NCBI GenBank assembly: GCA_964410675.1
Contig: CAYPIB010000003.1
Span: 1-64,000 of the forward strand
Source: RGIG3040 sp964410675
GTDB taxonomy: Bacteria > Bacillota > Clostridia > Lachnospirales > Lachnospiraceae
Length of the DNA: 64,000 nt
Direction: 5' to 3'
A program made the position numbers and the translations under genes. The notes beneath the pieces are model-generated. The model was not told the DNA's origin. It saw only the letters and a list, made by a program, of their open reading frames with translations, and did not search any database. Positions 44,313 to 53,095 of the stretch are shown in pieces. The number at the start of each line of letters is the position of its first letter. Within the stretch, counting starts at the first letter, position 1.

Positions 44313-45044
44313 CTAAACCAGCATTGCGCTTCGAAGCTCATTAAGCTGATGAGCAGTAATCCCATTTTCAATCAGCATCTGTTCTAAATCAAAACCCTCC
44401 AGTTTATCTAAAAATGGTCCGATATAATCCGGTTCGGAAAGCATTGCATATTTCATCTCCTCATATTTTCCCATTTCTCTGACAACACGATTCAGTCCGG
44501 GCTCATTATAAGTATGAGATACTTGATAATCCGCAATAATATCCTCTCTTGCTGCGCCGAGTAATGTATATAGCAAAGCGGCAAGTGTTCCGGTCCTGTC
44601 CTTACCGGCAGTACAATGGAACAAGACCCCTCCCTTTTTCAAACCATTGATAACCGCATTCACAGCATTTGCGATTAAATGCGGACCATTATCAAGCATC
44701 AGACAATAACCCTCATTCATACTTTTTGAAAAAGCCTTTTCAGTAGAGCCTTCTACATCATCCATATCAATCTCTTCCTGCTGCATCGGACAGTGATAAT
44801 ATTCAATTCCGTCAGGCACCTTATCCGGATATGTAATTGTTTCAGACTTACTGCGCAAATCTATAATCGTCTTTATTCCCAATTCCCTAAATCTTTCCCA
44901 CTGCTCTTCCTTTAAAGCAACAAGACTGTCACTGCGGAACAGCTTATTCCAAGTAATTGTCTGACCCATATTCGTTTCAAACCCACCTAAATCCCTAAAA
45001 TTATATAAATTGTCAATTCGTATTCGTCTTACCGGTATATTCAT
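44313..45044 (-). CDS. Tyrosine phosphatase (Y_phosphatase3 family)
   Basis: A 243-residue cytoplasmic protein-tyrosine/phosphoinositide phosphatase-like enzyme, with the catalytic P-loop HCTAGKDRTG (C-x5-R) and the N-terminal family segment NLYNFRDLGGFET. The general-acid Asp could lie in DLRSKSE. Related proteins act on phosphotyrosine or lipid phosphates in bacteria and some are secreted; no signal peptide is present here. ATG 45044 follows AAAAGGAG. It is downstream of the SpoVB-like gene on the same strand, with a possible hairpin between. Confidence 0.93.
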   Translation of the reverse strand: MNIPVRRIRIDNLYNFRDLGGFETNMGQTITWNKLFRSDSLVALKEEQWERFRELGIKTIIDLRSKSETITYPDKVPDGIEYYHCPMQQEEIDMDDVEGSTEKAFSKSMNEGYCLMLDNGPHLIANAVNAVINGLKKGGVLFHCTAGKDRTGTLAALLYTLLGAAREDIIADYQVSHTYNEPGLNRVVREMGKYEEMKYAMLSEPDYIGPFLDKLEGFDLEQMLIENGITAHQLNELRSAMLV

Positions 45045-45106
45045 AATATATCTCCTTTTCATTATTTTCTTTTTTTAATTTACAATGCCTATTTGAGGAT
45101 TGCAAT

Positions 45107-45145
45107 AAGTGTTTTAAGGCTTTGAAAAAATAGGCTTAAAAACTT
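45107..45145 (-). terminator. Possible terminator of the flippase gene
   Basis: AAGTGTTTTAAGGCT pairs imperfectly with AGGCTTAAAAACTT around a T/A-rich loop, downstream of the gene ending at 45187. Confidence 0.35.
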
Positions 45146-45186
45146 TTATAGTAGCAAAGCCGCCACACAGAAACGCTCCGCCCCCT

Positions 45187-46818
45187 TTAACTCATAATAC
45201 CCAACTTCTTAACCCCTCTTATCAGAACATTCCCCTTCGGAAATTTCCTCAAATCATTCTCGCTAATAACACCAAGCAAGATAGAAGTAATAAAATAAAC
45301 AATCGCACCAACAAAAATAGATGCAAATAAGCAAATAGTATTACTTTTAATTAATTGATACAATCCAAAATATGTTAAACTAACAAACCCGCCCATAATA
45401 AGCGATGATATCAGAGGCAGAATAAAGGTTCTTAAAATTTTCTGCCGGTATCCAAGTATGCGCCTAACAGCAATGCCATTTAAAATGCACATAGACAGCG
45501 AATAAACTACCATTGCAATACAAAGGGCATATAAGCCTAACTCGGTAAAATATAACACTGGTACAATGACGACAGTCTGAATAACAACTGCAATTGCGGC
45601 ATTTGTCACCGGTACGTTAACCTTACCGATTCCTTGCAGCACACCATTTGTCAGCGTCGAAAGTCCATAAAATATAACGGTAATACAAATGCATTGCAGC
45701 AATCTGGCTGCCAAATCTGCTGTATCTTTTGCATTAAATAAACAATTAATAATTGGCTTAGCCAGTACAAATAGTCCTACTGCAGATGGAATGGAAATAA
45801 GCATTGTGACATGTATCGCCTCGCCTATTTTTTGATTTGTACCACGGATATTTCCTGTCTCATAAGTACCGGATACCGTTGGAATCATCGCTGCAGACAT
45901 TGCCGTAGCGATTGCGATTGGAATATTTGAAAGAACAACTGCTTTTCCGCTAAAAACACCGTACATTGTTGCGATATCCTTGTCCGAAACATGCTTTATC
46001 GTAGCGTAAATTGTCTCAAATATTTTTTGATTTAATGAAGTTGTACAGTTATATATAAAGGTACTTAAAATAATCGGCGTAACCATCAATAGTATAATTT
46101 TAAAAATTTTGCTGTAGGAAAGCTGTTTCCTTGAATTGTCATACTTTATCCGCCTTTTAAACATGTCACGGTTTAAGCGGTACATCCAATACATAAATAA
46201 AAGTGATATAATAACACTGATGCCGGTTCCAAGTGCACTTCCCATTGCACCATAAACAGCTTGTATCGTTTCGCTCTGGTCACTTACTGTCTGCATAAGC
46301 AAATAGGCTGCCAGTATACTGACAACAGCGTTTAAAATCTGCTCAACAATTTGAGAAACTGACGTTTGAAGCATAGATTTATGGGCTTGAAAATATCCCC
46401 GCAAAACTCCTAATATACCCGAAAAGAAGATGGTCGGCGCAAAAACCTGAAGAACAACAACCGTATTTTGCCTTACTAAAAATTTTGCCCCAAAGAAGGC
46501 AAATAAACTCGCGGCTCCACCTACAATAACAACATAAATTAATGCACATTGAAAAATTCGATGGGCATTTTTATATTCTTTTAATGCCAGCCGTCCGGAT
46601 ATTACTTTCGAAATTGCCGTAGGAATACTGTAAGAAGAAACAAGGAGAATGATTAAATAAAAATTATATGCTGCTCCATAATATCCATTACCCTCATCGC
46701 CAATGATTCGTTCAAGAGGGCTTCTATATAACAGACCAATAATACGGGAAATAATTCCGGCTGCTGCCAAAATTCCCGCCTGAACTATAAAACTGTCTTT
46801 TCTATTTTGACTGCCCAT
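45187..46818 (-). CDS. SpoVB/MurJ-type lipid II flippase
   Basis: A 543-residue polytopic membrane protein of the MOP/MviN superfamily, with about 14 helices. The opening AGILAAAGIISRIIGLLYRSPLERIIGDEGNGYYGAAY matches SpoVB/YtgP proteins, and GVLRGYFQAHKSM and VLSNIPIAIATAMSAAMIP are typical. Such proteins flip lipid-linked cell-wall precursors; SpoVB is needed for spore cortex. The MurG-type enzyme in this window makes its likely substrate. No sporulation genes adjoin it, so vegetative or cortex use cannot be decided. AAAGGA precedes the ATG. Confidence 0.9.
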   Translation of the reverse strand: MGSQNRKDSFIVQAGILAAAGIISRIIGLLYRSPLERIIGDEGNGYYGAAYNFYLIILLVSSYSIPTAISKVISGRLALKEYKNAHRIFQCALIYVVIVGGAASLFAFFGAKFLVRQNTVVVLQVFAPTIFFSGILGVLRGYFQAHKSMLQTSVSQIVEQILNAVVSILAAYLLMQTVSDQSETIQAVYGAMGSALGTGISVIISLLFMYWMYRLNRDMFKRRIKYDNSRKQLSYSKIFKIILLMVTPIILSTFIYNCTTSLNQKIFETIYATIKHVSDKDIATMYGVFSGKAVVLSNIPIAIATAMSAAMIPTVSGTYETGNIRGTNQKIGEAIHVTMLISIPSAVGLFVLAKPIINCLFNAKDTADLAARLLQCICITVIFYGLSTLTNGVLQGIGKVNVPVTNAAIAVVIQTVVIVPVLYFTELGLYALCIAMVVYSLSMCILNGIAVRRILGYRQKILRTFILPLISSLIMGGFVSLTYFGLYQLIKSNTICLFASIFVGAIVYFITSILLGVISENDLRKFPKGNVLIRGVKKLGIMS

Positions 46819-46950
46819 ATCATGATTTTTCCTTTGCTTAGTTCAACACATTACAATAAAGCATTCTTTTAAATGAATCCAATATTAGAATTCTATCACA
46901 ATTAAGAATGATTTTCAAAAATTTATCTTATTTTCATTAATTTTAGAAAT

Positions 46951-47490
46951 TTATAATACTTTACATTCTCTTTGGATATATCTTGCCCATGCAGCTAATC
47001 CGGCTGCGTGCATAAATTCTCCCGAAGCGGCAAATTTTTTAAAATCCTCCAGCTCCATTTCTTCTAAATTTAAAACTTCACCTGCGTCTTTATCATCTTC
47101 CCCTTTTTCCCGGCAAAATGCCGCAAACAAATAAATTGTTTCATTTGTTGCTCCAAAGGACGGATGTATGGCATCCAAAGACTCTATTTTATTAACAATG
47201 TAACCCGTTTCTTCCCGCAATTCTCTCACCGCTGCCTCTTCCGGTGTTTCCCCCGGATCAATCAGCCCTCCGGGTAATTCTCTTTGCCAGCCGCGGATTG
47301 GATATCTGTATTGCATTAAGGTAACTATCTTCTCATCTTTAATCGGAAGAATGCAAACCCCCTCCGGTAATTCTACATAGTCATAAGACTGTATATTTCC
47401 ATTTACTTTGACACTGTCTTGAACAATTTGAAATCTTCCCATCGGTGTTTTTTTGGATTCTAATGTTTCAAAAGGACACTTCTTTCCCAT
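46951..47490 (-). CDS. Nudix hydrolase, ADP-ribose pyrophosphatase-like
   Basis: A 179-residue cytoplasmic enzyme with a complete Nudix box, GGLIDPGETPEEAAVRELREETGY, whose REL-x-EE-x-G core binds metal. The length and the N-terminal beta strands (YDYVELPEGVCILPI, QYRYPIRGWQRELPGG) fit the ADP-ribose pyrophosphatase (NudF) branch, which turns ADP-ribose into AMP and ribose-5-phosphate. GGAGGAG precedes the ATG. It is a single-gene unit between the flippase and the chemoreceptor. Confidence 0.93.
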   Translation of the reverse strand: MGKKCPFETLESKKTPMGRFQIVQDSVKVNGNIQSYDYVELPEGVCILPIKDEKIVTLMQYRYPIRGWQRELPGGLIDPGETPEEAAVRELREETGYIVNKIESLDAIHPSFGATNETIYLFAAFCREKGEDDKDAGEVLNLEEMELEDFKKFAASGEFMHAAGLAAWARYIQRECKVL

Positions 47491-47566
47491 AATTTATCTC
47501 CTCCACATTTCATTTTATTTCTACATTTATTATACACAATGTCTGGATAAATAATATAGAATATAA

Positions 47567-47601
47567 AAATGGCACTATCTTAAATAATGACAGTGCCATT
47601 T
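47567..47601 (-). terminator. Terminator of the chemoreceptor gene
   Basis: AAATGGCACT pairs with AGTGCCATTT around a 15-base loop. On the minus strand the stem is followed by TTTTATATT. It lies about 30 bases after the stop at 47630. Confidence 0.8.
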
Positions 47602-47629
47602 ATTGCATTTTGTTACTATGTAATGTAGT

Positions 47630-49318
47630 TTAATCTTTTCTTAAAGTAAATTGTCCTACTAATTGATTTAAATTTTCAGACTGTGCAAAAAGCTCTTCAC
47701 TAATTGCAGAACTTTCTTCCGCTGTAGCGGAGGTAGACTGAATCACTGCTGATATTTGTTCTACGGCAGTTCTTACTTCTCCCATAGATGTAGACTGCAT
47801 TTTGGATGATTCCATTAAGTTGGTAACAGATTGTATAATGAAATTAATACTCTCAAGTACATCATTAATCGCATCTGATGTCTGTTTCACCATATCGTTT
47901 CCGTTTTCTACTTCGGTAACTGTATTCTGGATAAGTTCTCTTGTATTATTAGCAGCATCCGCGCTCTCAGAAGCAAGCTTACCTATCTCTCCCGCTACAA
48001 CTGCAAAGCCTTTGCCTGCTTCCCCTGCTCTTGCAGCCTCAATCGATGCATTTAATGCAAGAAGGTTTGTTTGAGAAGCAATTTCATCAATGGCGTTGAT
48101 AATTGCTTCAATCCGCATAGACAGCTTACTAATATTCTCCATGGAGCTTACCATGTTTTCCATTGAATTTTTACTTCGATCCGCTTTATTGCTTACTTGC
48201 TTTGCATCCTCTACAGCCTCTTCCGCACTCACTGCATTCTTTTCAGATGTATCTGCTAAATATTCAATCGTTGCCGTCAGCTCTTCAACTGAGCTTGCCT
48301 GATCTGTAGCGCCCTCTGCTAAATTCTGTGCTCCCTGGGCCATATTTCCGGCACCGGAATTTACTTCTTCAGATATTTCTTTAATTCCCTTAAGTGCTGT
48401 GCTTAATGTTACATTAATATTACGCATCGAAGTTAAAATCGGAGCGAAGCTTCCTACATAACTTTCATAGCATGTAGATTGTATATCAAAATTACCATCA
48501 GCCATTAAACCAAGAACATGTTCAATATCCGGAATAATTGTTTTTATTAATGTAATCATGGAACCGATATTGTTTGCCAGTGAACCAAGCTCATCTTCTG
48601 ATGCATACTCAATGGTGACATCAAGATCTCCCTTCGAGAGATTTTTAGCTGCTTCCTCTAATTCATAAATTGGTTTTGTCAAAATATTGGTTAAGTATTT
48701 TGCAATAAATAGTGCGACTGCAACTGCCAAAATTCCAATTACAACTACCAAAACATATACCACAATTTTAGTAGTATTTACCGCATTATAACTATTAATT
48801 GCGTTGTTTTCTGCATAATCTCCTAAATCAAGAAGCAATTCTGCTATTTCTTCTGCCTTTGGCAAATAATCAGATTTAAATAACGTAATAGCCTCTGTAT
48901 TATTATTATTCAGTGCCAGCTCTGTAATTTTAGTTCGAGAGTCCTTCATTTCCAACATTTTGGCATTGATTTGATTTAATAAATCCGTTGCCGAAGAATT
49001 TTTATTCAAAAATTCAAGTGATTCATTCTCATTTTTTACTAACTGCTCTATTTCATCATTAATTCTTTGGCCTTCAGCAGTATCCTCAGTTGTACTGAGC
49101 AATAATAGGTTCTTAATAATGTTCTGGATATCAACGGAACATTCGAGTGCCTCCACATGATTTTGATATGGTGTTGAATAGAAATAAGTCATTTTACTGC
49201 CGCTGCTGTATAAACCAAAAATACTAATGATTAAACAAATGACAAAACATAGAATTACCAAGGTAAAAGATAGCGATAGCTTTTTACCTATCTTTAAATT
49301 TAAAAATTTCTTGGACAT
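47630..49318 (-). CDS. Methyl-accepting chemotaxis protein
   Basis: A 562-residue transmembrane chemoreceptor. Helix one (about 12-35), an extracytoplasmic four-helix-like sensor of about 150 residues (MCP_4HB-type, beginning MTYFYSTPYQNHVEAL), helix two (188-210, IVVYVLVVVIGILAVAVALFI), a HAMP domain, then the long coiled coil with the signalling hairpin EIASQTNLLALNASIEAARAGE and GKGFAVVAGEIGKLA that contacts CheA/CheW. The ligand is unknown. AGGGAGGT precedes the ATG. It fits with the flagellin operon as part of motility, although no che genes are in the window. Confidence 0.96.
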   Translation of the reverse strand: MSKKFLNLKIGKKLSLSFTLVILCFVICLIISIFGLYSSGSKMTYFYSTPYQNHVEALECSVDIQNIIKNLLLLSTTEDTAEGQRINDEIEQLVKNENESLEFLNKNSSATDLLNQINAKMLEMKDSRTKITELALNNNNTEAITLFKSDYLPKAEEIAELLLDLGDYAENNAINSYNAVNTTKIVVYVLVVVIGILAVAVALFIAKYLTNILTKPIYELEEAAKNLSKGDLDVTIEYASEDELGSLANNIGSMITLIKTIIPDIEHVLGLMADGNFDIQSTCYESYVGSFAPILTSMRNINVTLSTALKGIKEISEEVNSGAGNMAQGAQNLAEGATDQASSVEELTATIEYLADTSEKNAVSAEEAVEDAKQVSNKADRSKNSMENMVSSMENISKLSMRIEAIINAIDEIASQTNLLALNASIEAARAGEAGKGFAVVAGEIGKLASESADAANNTRELIQNTVTEVENGNDMVKQTSDAINDVLESINFIIQSVTNLMESSKMQSTSMGEVRTAVEQISAVIQSTSATAEESSAISEELFAQSENLNQLVGQFTLRKD

Positions 49319-49757
49319 AACAATATACCTCCCTAAGTATGTTTTTTAATATAAAATAATGCTTTGTTATCGTTCAAACAATTCTCATCCTTTGAAATCT
49401 CAAGAAATTATTGACCATAACTCTTAGTCTTGTAAATCATCTCCTTTTATCGACTTATTTTTGCGTAATCTTTTATATAATTGTATATATATTATATTAA
49501 AAACCATTTTTTATCAATAGTTTTCAATTTGTTATCTGACAATTTATTATCTATTATTCTTTTATCTTTTTCGACATCAATTGGTACTTTTTCACTATAT
49601 CAAATTATGGTCCAAACGGCAAGTAGTTTGTTGTAAAAATTTTGACACTTTACAGCAATAAATAAAGTCAGCAGCAAACAAAAGCGCCGCAGGTTTTAGA
49701 AACCTACGGCACCATGTGTGCAAAAGGCATTAAGCTGCCCTTTGACCTATTACATAA
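49319..49757. other. Non-coding region upstream of the chemoreceptor gene
   Basis: About 440 bases with no supported gene. On the minus strand, TTTA/TTATCGAC patches around 49447-49475 give a weak sigma-28-like pair (GTCGATAA with a TAAA 17 bases upstream), plausible for a motility gene but poorly spaced. The right end holds the metalloprotease terminator hairpin (49686-49710). Confidence 0.5.
49686..49710 (-). terminator. Terminator of the HTH/metalloprotease pair
   Basis: GCCG-C-AGGTTT pairs with AAACCT-A-CGGC around TAG with one mismatch. On the minus strand it is followed by GCTTTTGTTTG. Confidence 0.65.
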
Positions 49758-50261
49758 CTATGATTCTGCAAAATTTTGTTTATATGCCGGATAAATATAT
49801 TTGATACATACAAAAATATTAGTAACTCCAATAACAGCATAAATAATTCGAACAGCTGTTTCAGGAATGCCAAACAGGATAATTCCATTCATATCACCAC
49901 CGCCAAAAAAACCATATAAAACAGATAAATAAATGGGGTCCAGAAGGAGCAGCCCTAAAGTTGTATAATAACAAGCAGCCTTCAAAATTTTACTTTGAGA
50001 AAGAAGAATGCGGTTTCTTAGTAAAACCAAAATATATCCAAATATTAAAGCCGCTGCGCTTCCCACAACGCAGAAAACTGCAAGCTGTATATTTGACAAG
50101 GCGGACGCTTCGATTACAATTTGCATACCGATACCCATAAAACGTATTTCTTGAAATACTCCCAAAATAAGCGCGACGATTAAATGAGCACCTTCATGTA
50201 CAAAATAATAGCAAATAATTGTGATGGCTATCCCCAGCCATTTTCGTATATTATTCGACAT
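49758..50261 (-). CDS. M50-like membrane metalloprotease
   Basis: A 167-residue integral membrane protein with four hydrophobic helices. The first contains YYFVHEGAHLIVALILG, an HExxH-type zinc site (HEGAH), followed by GVFQEIRFMGIG, a layout seen in the M50 family of intramembrane proteases. A possible third ligand is Asp in GGGDMNG or LLLDPIY. It has no PDZ domain. AAAGGAGG lies inside the end of the upstream HTH gene, whose stop overlaps its start by 11 bases. The tight pair suggests the protease and regulator work together, possibly in regulated proteolysis. Confidence 0.7.
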   Translation of the reverse strand: MSNNIRKWLGIAITIICYYFVHEGAHLIVALILGVFQEIRFMGIGMQIVIEASALSNIQLAVFCVVGSAAALIFGYILVLLRNRILLSQSKILKAACYYTTLGLLLLDPIYLSVLYGFFGGGDMNGIILFGIPETAVRIIYAVIGVTNIFVCIKYIYPAYKQNFAES

Positions 50262-50784
50262 CGATATCCTCCTTTGAAATGCTTGGTGAAGAGATGAGTG
50301 AAACGCTCCGTGTCCTTCGTCCTTTATTTATAGGCATATTCATATACTTTTTAACAATTTCAAAATACTCCATTTTAAATTGATCAAATTCTTCATCTGA
50401 AAGCAATAAAGTATTTTTGCTTAAAAATAGGCGGTCCTTTATAGGATCGGTTCCCTGAATCTTAAAATAGCCTTCAAAATCTGCGAGCAGTTTCATAATA
50501 AAAAGGTAAACACTTTTCTCAATCGGATTGTTTGCCGAAGCCTCTTGCAGCTTTCCAATATTGAGAGCATACTCCCGCTCGTATGTACCGCGTATCTTTT
50601 CTTCCTTTACTACCTTCAGCAATTCTCTCTCGGTAAGAACATTAATATGCCGATACAAGGTAGTGCGCGGTACATCCTTCATTAGCTCTGCCAGCTGGCC
50701 GACTGTTGCACTTTCGATACTCGATAAATGCTGCACAATTCGCATCCTGACAGGGTTCAGTAAAATATCTTCAAGACTTTTCAT
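50251..50784 (-). CDS. ArsR-like winged-helix regulator
   Basis: A 177-residue protein with an N-terminal winged helix (LLNPVRMRIVQHLSSIE, TVGQLAELMKDVPRTTLYRHINVLTERELL), as in ArsR/YdfF-type regulators, and a helical C-terminal domain rich in charged residues (LFIMKLLADFEGYFKI). It lacks the Cys cluster of metal-sensing ArsR proteins, so its ligand is unknown. AGAAGGA precedes the ATG. It overlaps the M50-like protease gene and is probably the regulator of that pair. Confidence 0.85.
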   Translation of the reverse strand: MKSLEDILLNPVRMRIVQHLSSIESATVGQLAELMKDVPRTTLYRHINVLTERELLKVVKEEKIRGTYEREYALNIGKLQEASANNPIEKSVYLFIMKLLADFEGYFKIQGTDPIKDRLFLSKNTLLLSDEEFDQFKMEYFEIVKKYMNMPINKGRRTRSVSLISSPSISKEDIDVE

Positions 50785-50974
50785 AATAGTATCCTTCTTT
50801 CATTAGTTTCACTTATTATAATAATACCATTATTGGAATTAGTCAAGTTAAATAGATTGTAATTTATGAGGTAAAATAGTCTTTTAATATTAACTATGCT
50901 ATTATTAAGATGAATATTAGTCGGATAATATGTAAGTACAGAAAATTTATATTAGATGTGAGGGACAAAGTGCA

Positions 50975-51313
50975 ATGAATTATATAAATCCACCAACAGA
51001 ATCACCGAAAAACATGACTCATAACACATTTTACAGTCATGTGTTACATCATGACATCGGCTATAATATTTATCTGTTTATATGAAGAAATGATGGAGAA
51101 AGAGCGATATTTAGAGGAAATAATATCTTATGCTTGGTACGTCAAAAAGCAGATATAATACGTAAGAATTTAAACATTGATATTCACATTGGAACAAGTG
51201 ACATATTGTTTTGTGACAATGAAATTATGCATTTATATTTGAACTCGTTAAATATCCCACATGAATACAAAAAATTTATTGGTGCCGAACATGATTTAGA
51301 TAAAATATTATAA
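50975..51313 (+). pseudogene. Eroded esterase pseudogene
   Basis: A fragment starting at ATG 50975 after GAGGG encodes 36 residues (MTHNTFYSHVLHHDIGYNIYL) typical of the start of putative esterases of the FrmB/S-formylglutathione-hydrolase type, then stops at 51083-51085. After an internal loss, a short piece (EKERYLEEIISYAWYVKKQ) and a C-terminal piece (DIHIGTSDILFCDNEIMHL, LNIPHEYKKFIGAEHDLDKIL-stop, ending at 51313) belong to the same family; GAEHDL would hold the catalytic His. The nucleophile region and most of the domain are missing and the frames do not join, so this is a genuine decayed gene rather than a single error. Confidence 0.75.
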
Positions 51314-51359
51314 ATAAGCATTTTCTACCTTTCAGTTTTCACATAATACCATTAATTTT

Positions 51360-51387
51360 CAGCACATACATAAAAAAGTATGTGCTG
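51360..51387. terminator. Terminator between the esterase pseudogene and trmO
   Basis: CAGCACATAC, loop ATAAAAAA, GTATGTGCTG, then TTTTAAT; outer CCATTAA/TTAATGG pairing adds to it. It serves convergent genes. Confidence 0.85.
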
Positions 51388-51421
51388 TTTTAATGGAAAC
51401 CACCCCATAGAACCCCGCAGA

Positions 51422-51898
51422 TTAAAAGTTAAACTCGTCTTCCCAATGAAAGCTTCCCGATTGTTCCATGCTGATAGGCCAATGCTGACACCATTCCGGT
51501 ACACCCGGTGTTTCTACACGGTCAAGGCTTGGCGTATACGGCTTAATGTCAATGACCGGTGTTCCATCGTTTGCATCAATGTAAGCAACTTCAATCACAC
51601 CTTCTTTTTCATCAATACTAATAATTTGTGAGGCAGTCAAAGCAATCGGATTAGGGCGGATTGGTGATCTGGTGGCAAATGTCCCCATAACATCCGGCGC
51701 TTTTTTATATGGCTTTGGGCTTTCAAGTATATTTCTTGCCTCTTCATCGTCAAAGTCACTGAACCACCAAAGCACATTGATGTGGCTAAACCCGTCCAGT
51801 GCCTGTAATGCCGGAATGTATTTTTGCTCCAGCTTGATAAACATACCTTTCTCATTAATACTGATTGCTCCAACAGGATTTACATGTAAGCGATTCAT
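51422..51898 (-). CDS. trmO: TrmO/TsaA-type tRNA N6-methyltransferase-like protein
   Basis: A 158-residue protein of the UPF0066/TsaA family. Characterised TrmO methylates N6-threonylcarbamoyladenosine at position 37 of some tRNAs with SAM. The signature TFATRSPIRPNPIALTAS is intact, with GFSHINVLWWFSDFD and DGTPVIDIKPY. It is near the minimum length, lacking the C-terminal extension of E. coli TrmO. CGGAGGA precedes the ATG. It stands alone, flanked by hairpins. Confidence 0.9.
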   Translation of the reverse strand: MNRLHVNPVGAISINEKGMFIKLEQKYIPALQALDGFSHINVLWWFSDFDDEEARNILESPKPYKKAPDVMGTFATRSPIRPNPIALTASQIISIDEKEGVIEVAYIDANDGTPVIDIKPYTPSLDRVETPGVPEWCQHWPISMEQSGSFHWEDEFNF

Positions 51899-52012
51899 AT
51901 TTTATTCCTCCGTTATTTAGATTTCGTTATCCTATAAATCTAATATGGACCATGACACCATGTGAGAGTCAATATAAAAAATGCCTTGCAAAAGTTTTGC
52001 AAAGCACTTCTT

Positions 52013-52828
52013 CTATCTGAGCTCCAACGGAATTTGAATTTCGGTTAAATACTTGTCGGGACATTGCTCATTCCATGGTCCCCGATGGACAATTTGCCTG
52101 CTTTGCCCAATTATTTTATATTTATTATGTTTTCCAAGCCAATTTGCAAAGGCATGGTAAGCTCCTGCGATATTTTCAAAAGGTCCATATACAGCTGTAC
52201 TTGCCATAATTGGCACTGGCTCCGTATTGCGAAAACAAAATTCGCCGGCATTTTCACCCATTCGCTCCGCAGATGCACATATTTCTATGTCAATATCCTT
52301 TTCCTTGAATTCAACATCATGATATATCGTAAAGGTGTTATTGGATACCGAAATATTATGCTCCTTCGCAAAGATTGACAATTCCTTCCACATCTGCCCC
52401 TCAGAATAATAGTCAGGCACAACGCGTCTTAAGGAGAATATTTGATAACTGGGAACTGCTTTAATCGAAACATTATAATGTATTTCAATTTTTTCTTCTC
52501 GAATATCCTTTTTTGCTAATTCAATTTTTAACAGCTTATCTTGTTCCGTCTGAATTGTATTTTGTATGTTTAAGCGCTTCTGTTCAAGCAGATTGATAAT
52601 AACATCATTATCCCAATTTTTAAGGGCAGTCTTAATTTCAGATACATTGAAACCTAAATCCCGCAAAAAAATAATCTTATTTAAGATGGGAATCTGTTCA
52701 GTGGAGTACAATCTATAATTTGTAAATTTATCAATTTCAGCTGGCTTTAACAGCCCGGTTTCATCATAATATCTTAACATTCGGATTGACACTTGCGTTA
52801 ATAAGGAAAACTCACCTATTTTAAACAT
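52013..52828 (-). CDS. MerR-family regulator with GyrI-like ligand domain
   Basis: A 271-residue transcription activator resembling BmrR. Residues 1-70 are the MerR winged helix (MFKIGEFSLLTQVSIRMLRYYDETGLL), residues 75-110 the dimer coiled coil, and residues 118-271 a GyrI-like/SOUL-fold ligand domain that in BmrR binds lipophilic cations. It would reshape promoters with long spacers, usually for drug exporters or detoxification genes. ATG 52828 follows GGAGGG; the frame open to 52870 is extra. A palindrome upstream (52887-52902) may be its own operator. Confidence 0.9.
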   Translation of the reverse strand: MFKIGEFSLLTQVSIRMLRYYDETGLLKPAEIDKFTNYRLYSTEQIPILNKIIFLRDLGFNVSEIKTALKNWDNDVIINLLEQKRLNIQNTIQTEQDKLLKIELAKKDIREEKIEIHYNVSIKAVPSYQIFSLRRVVPDYYSEGQMWKELSIFAKEHNISVSNNTFTIYHDVEFKEKDIDIEICASAERMGENAGEFCFRNTEPVPIMASTAVYGPFENIAGAYHAFANWLGKHNKYKIIGQSRQIVHRGPWNEQCPDKYLTEIQIPLELR

Positions 52829-52886
52829 TTCATCCCTCCAATTGATTTTCTTGAAAAAAGTATTACACAAAAATGGCGTAAGTGCA

Positions 52887-52902
52887 ATACCACCTTTGGT
52901 AT
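52887..52902 (-). promoter_or_regulatory. Palindromic operator candidate upstream of the MerR-type gene
   Basis: ATACCA-CCTT-TGGTAT, a perfect six-base dyad with a four-base centre about 60 bases before the merR start, preceded on the minus strand by TTGATA. Confidence 0.45.
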
Positions 52903-52990
52903 AAATATCAATGTTTTTATGGCATGGTTTTGCCTGTTTTTAGAGAGAAAAAACGAATTGACCAAGCAGTCTCGTAATATTGCATTCATA

Positions 52991-53008
52991 GTGCAACCAT
53001 ATTTGCAC
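52991..53008. promoter_or_regulatory. Inverted repeat upstream of the XRE gene
   Basis: GTGCAA-CCATAT-TTGCAC, a perfect six-base dyad located seven bases before the -35 of the promoter at 53016. Confidence 0.45.
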
Positions 53009-53015
53009 GTGTTAG

Positions 53016-53044
53016 TTGACAGGATGTAATGTGAACTTTATAGA
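53016..53044 (+). promoter_or_regulatory. Promoter of the XRE-membrane protein operon
   Basis: Perfect TTGACA (53016-53021), 17 bases, TATAGA (53039-53044). A second extended -10, TGGTATAAT, ends at 53069. Confidence 0.65.
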
Positions 53045-53095
53045 GACACTCTTTGTAATCATGGTATAATTTAGTCATAATAGGGAGGGTATTAC

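Noticed and set aside
49447..49475. Sigma-28 promoter for the chemoreceptor
   Set aside because: GTCGATAA is close to the -10, but the TAAA element is 17 bases away instead of 15; noted only as weak.
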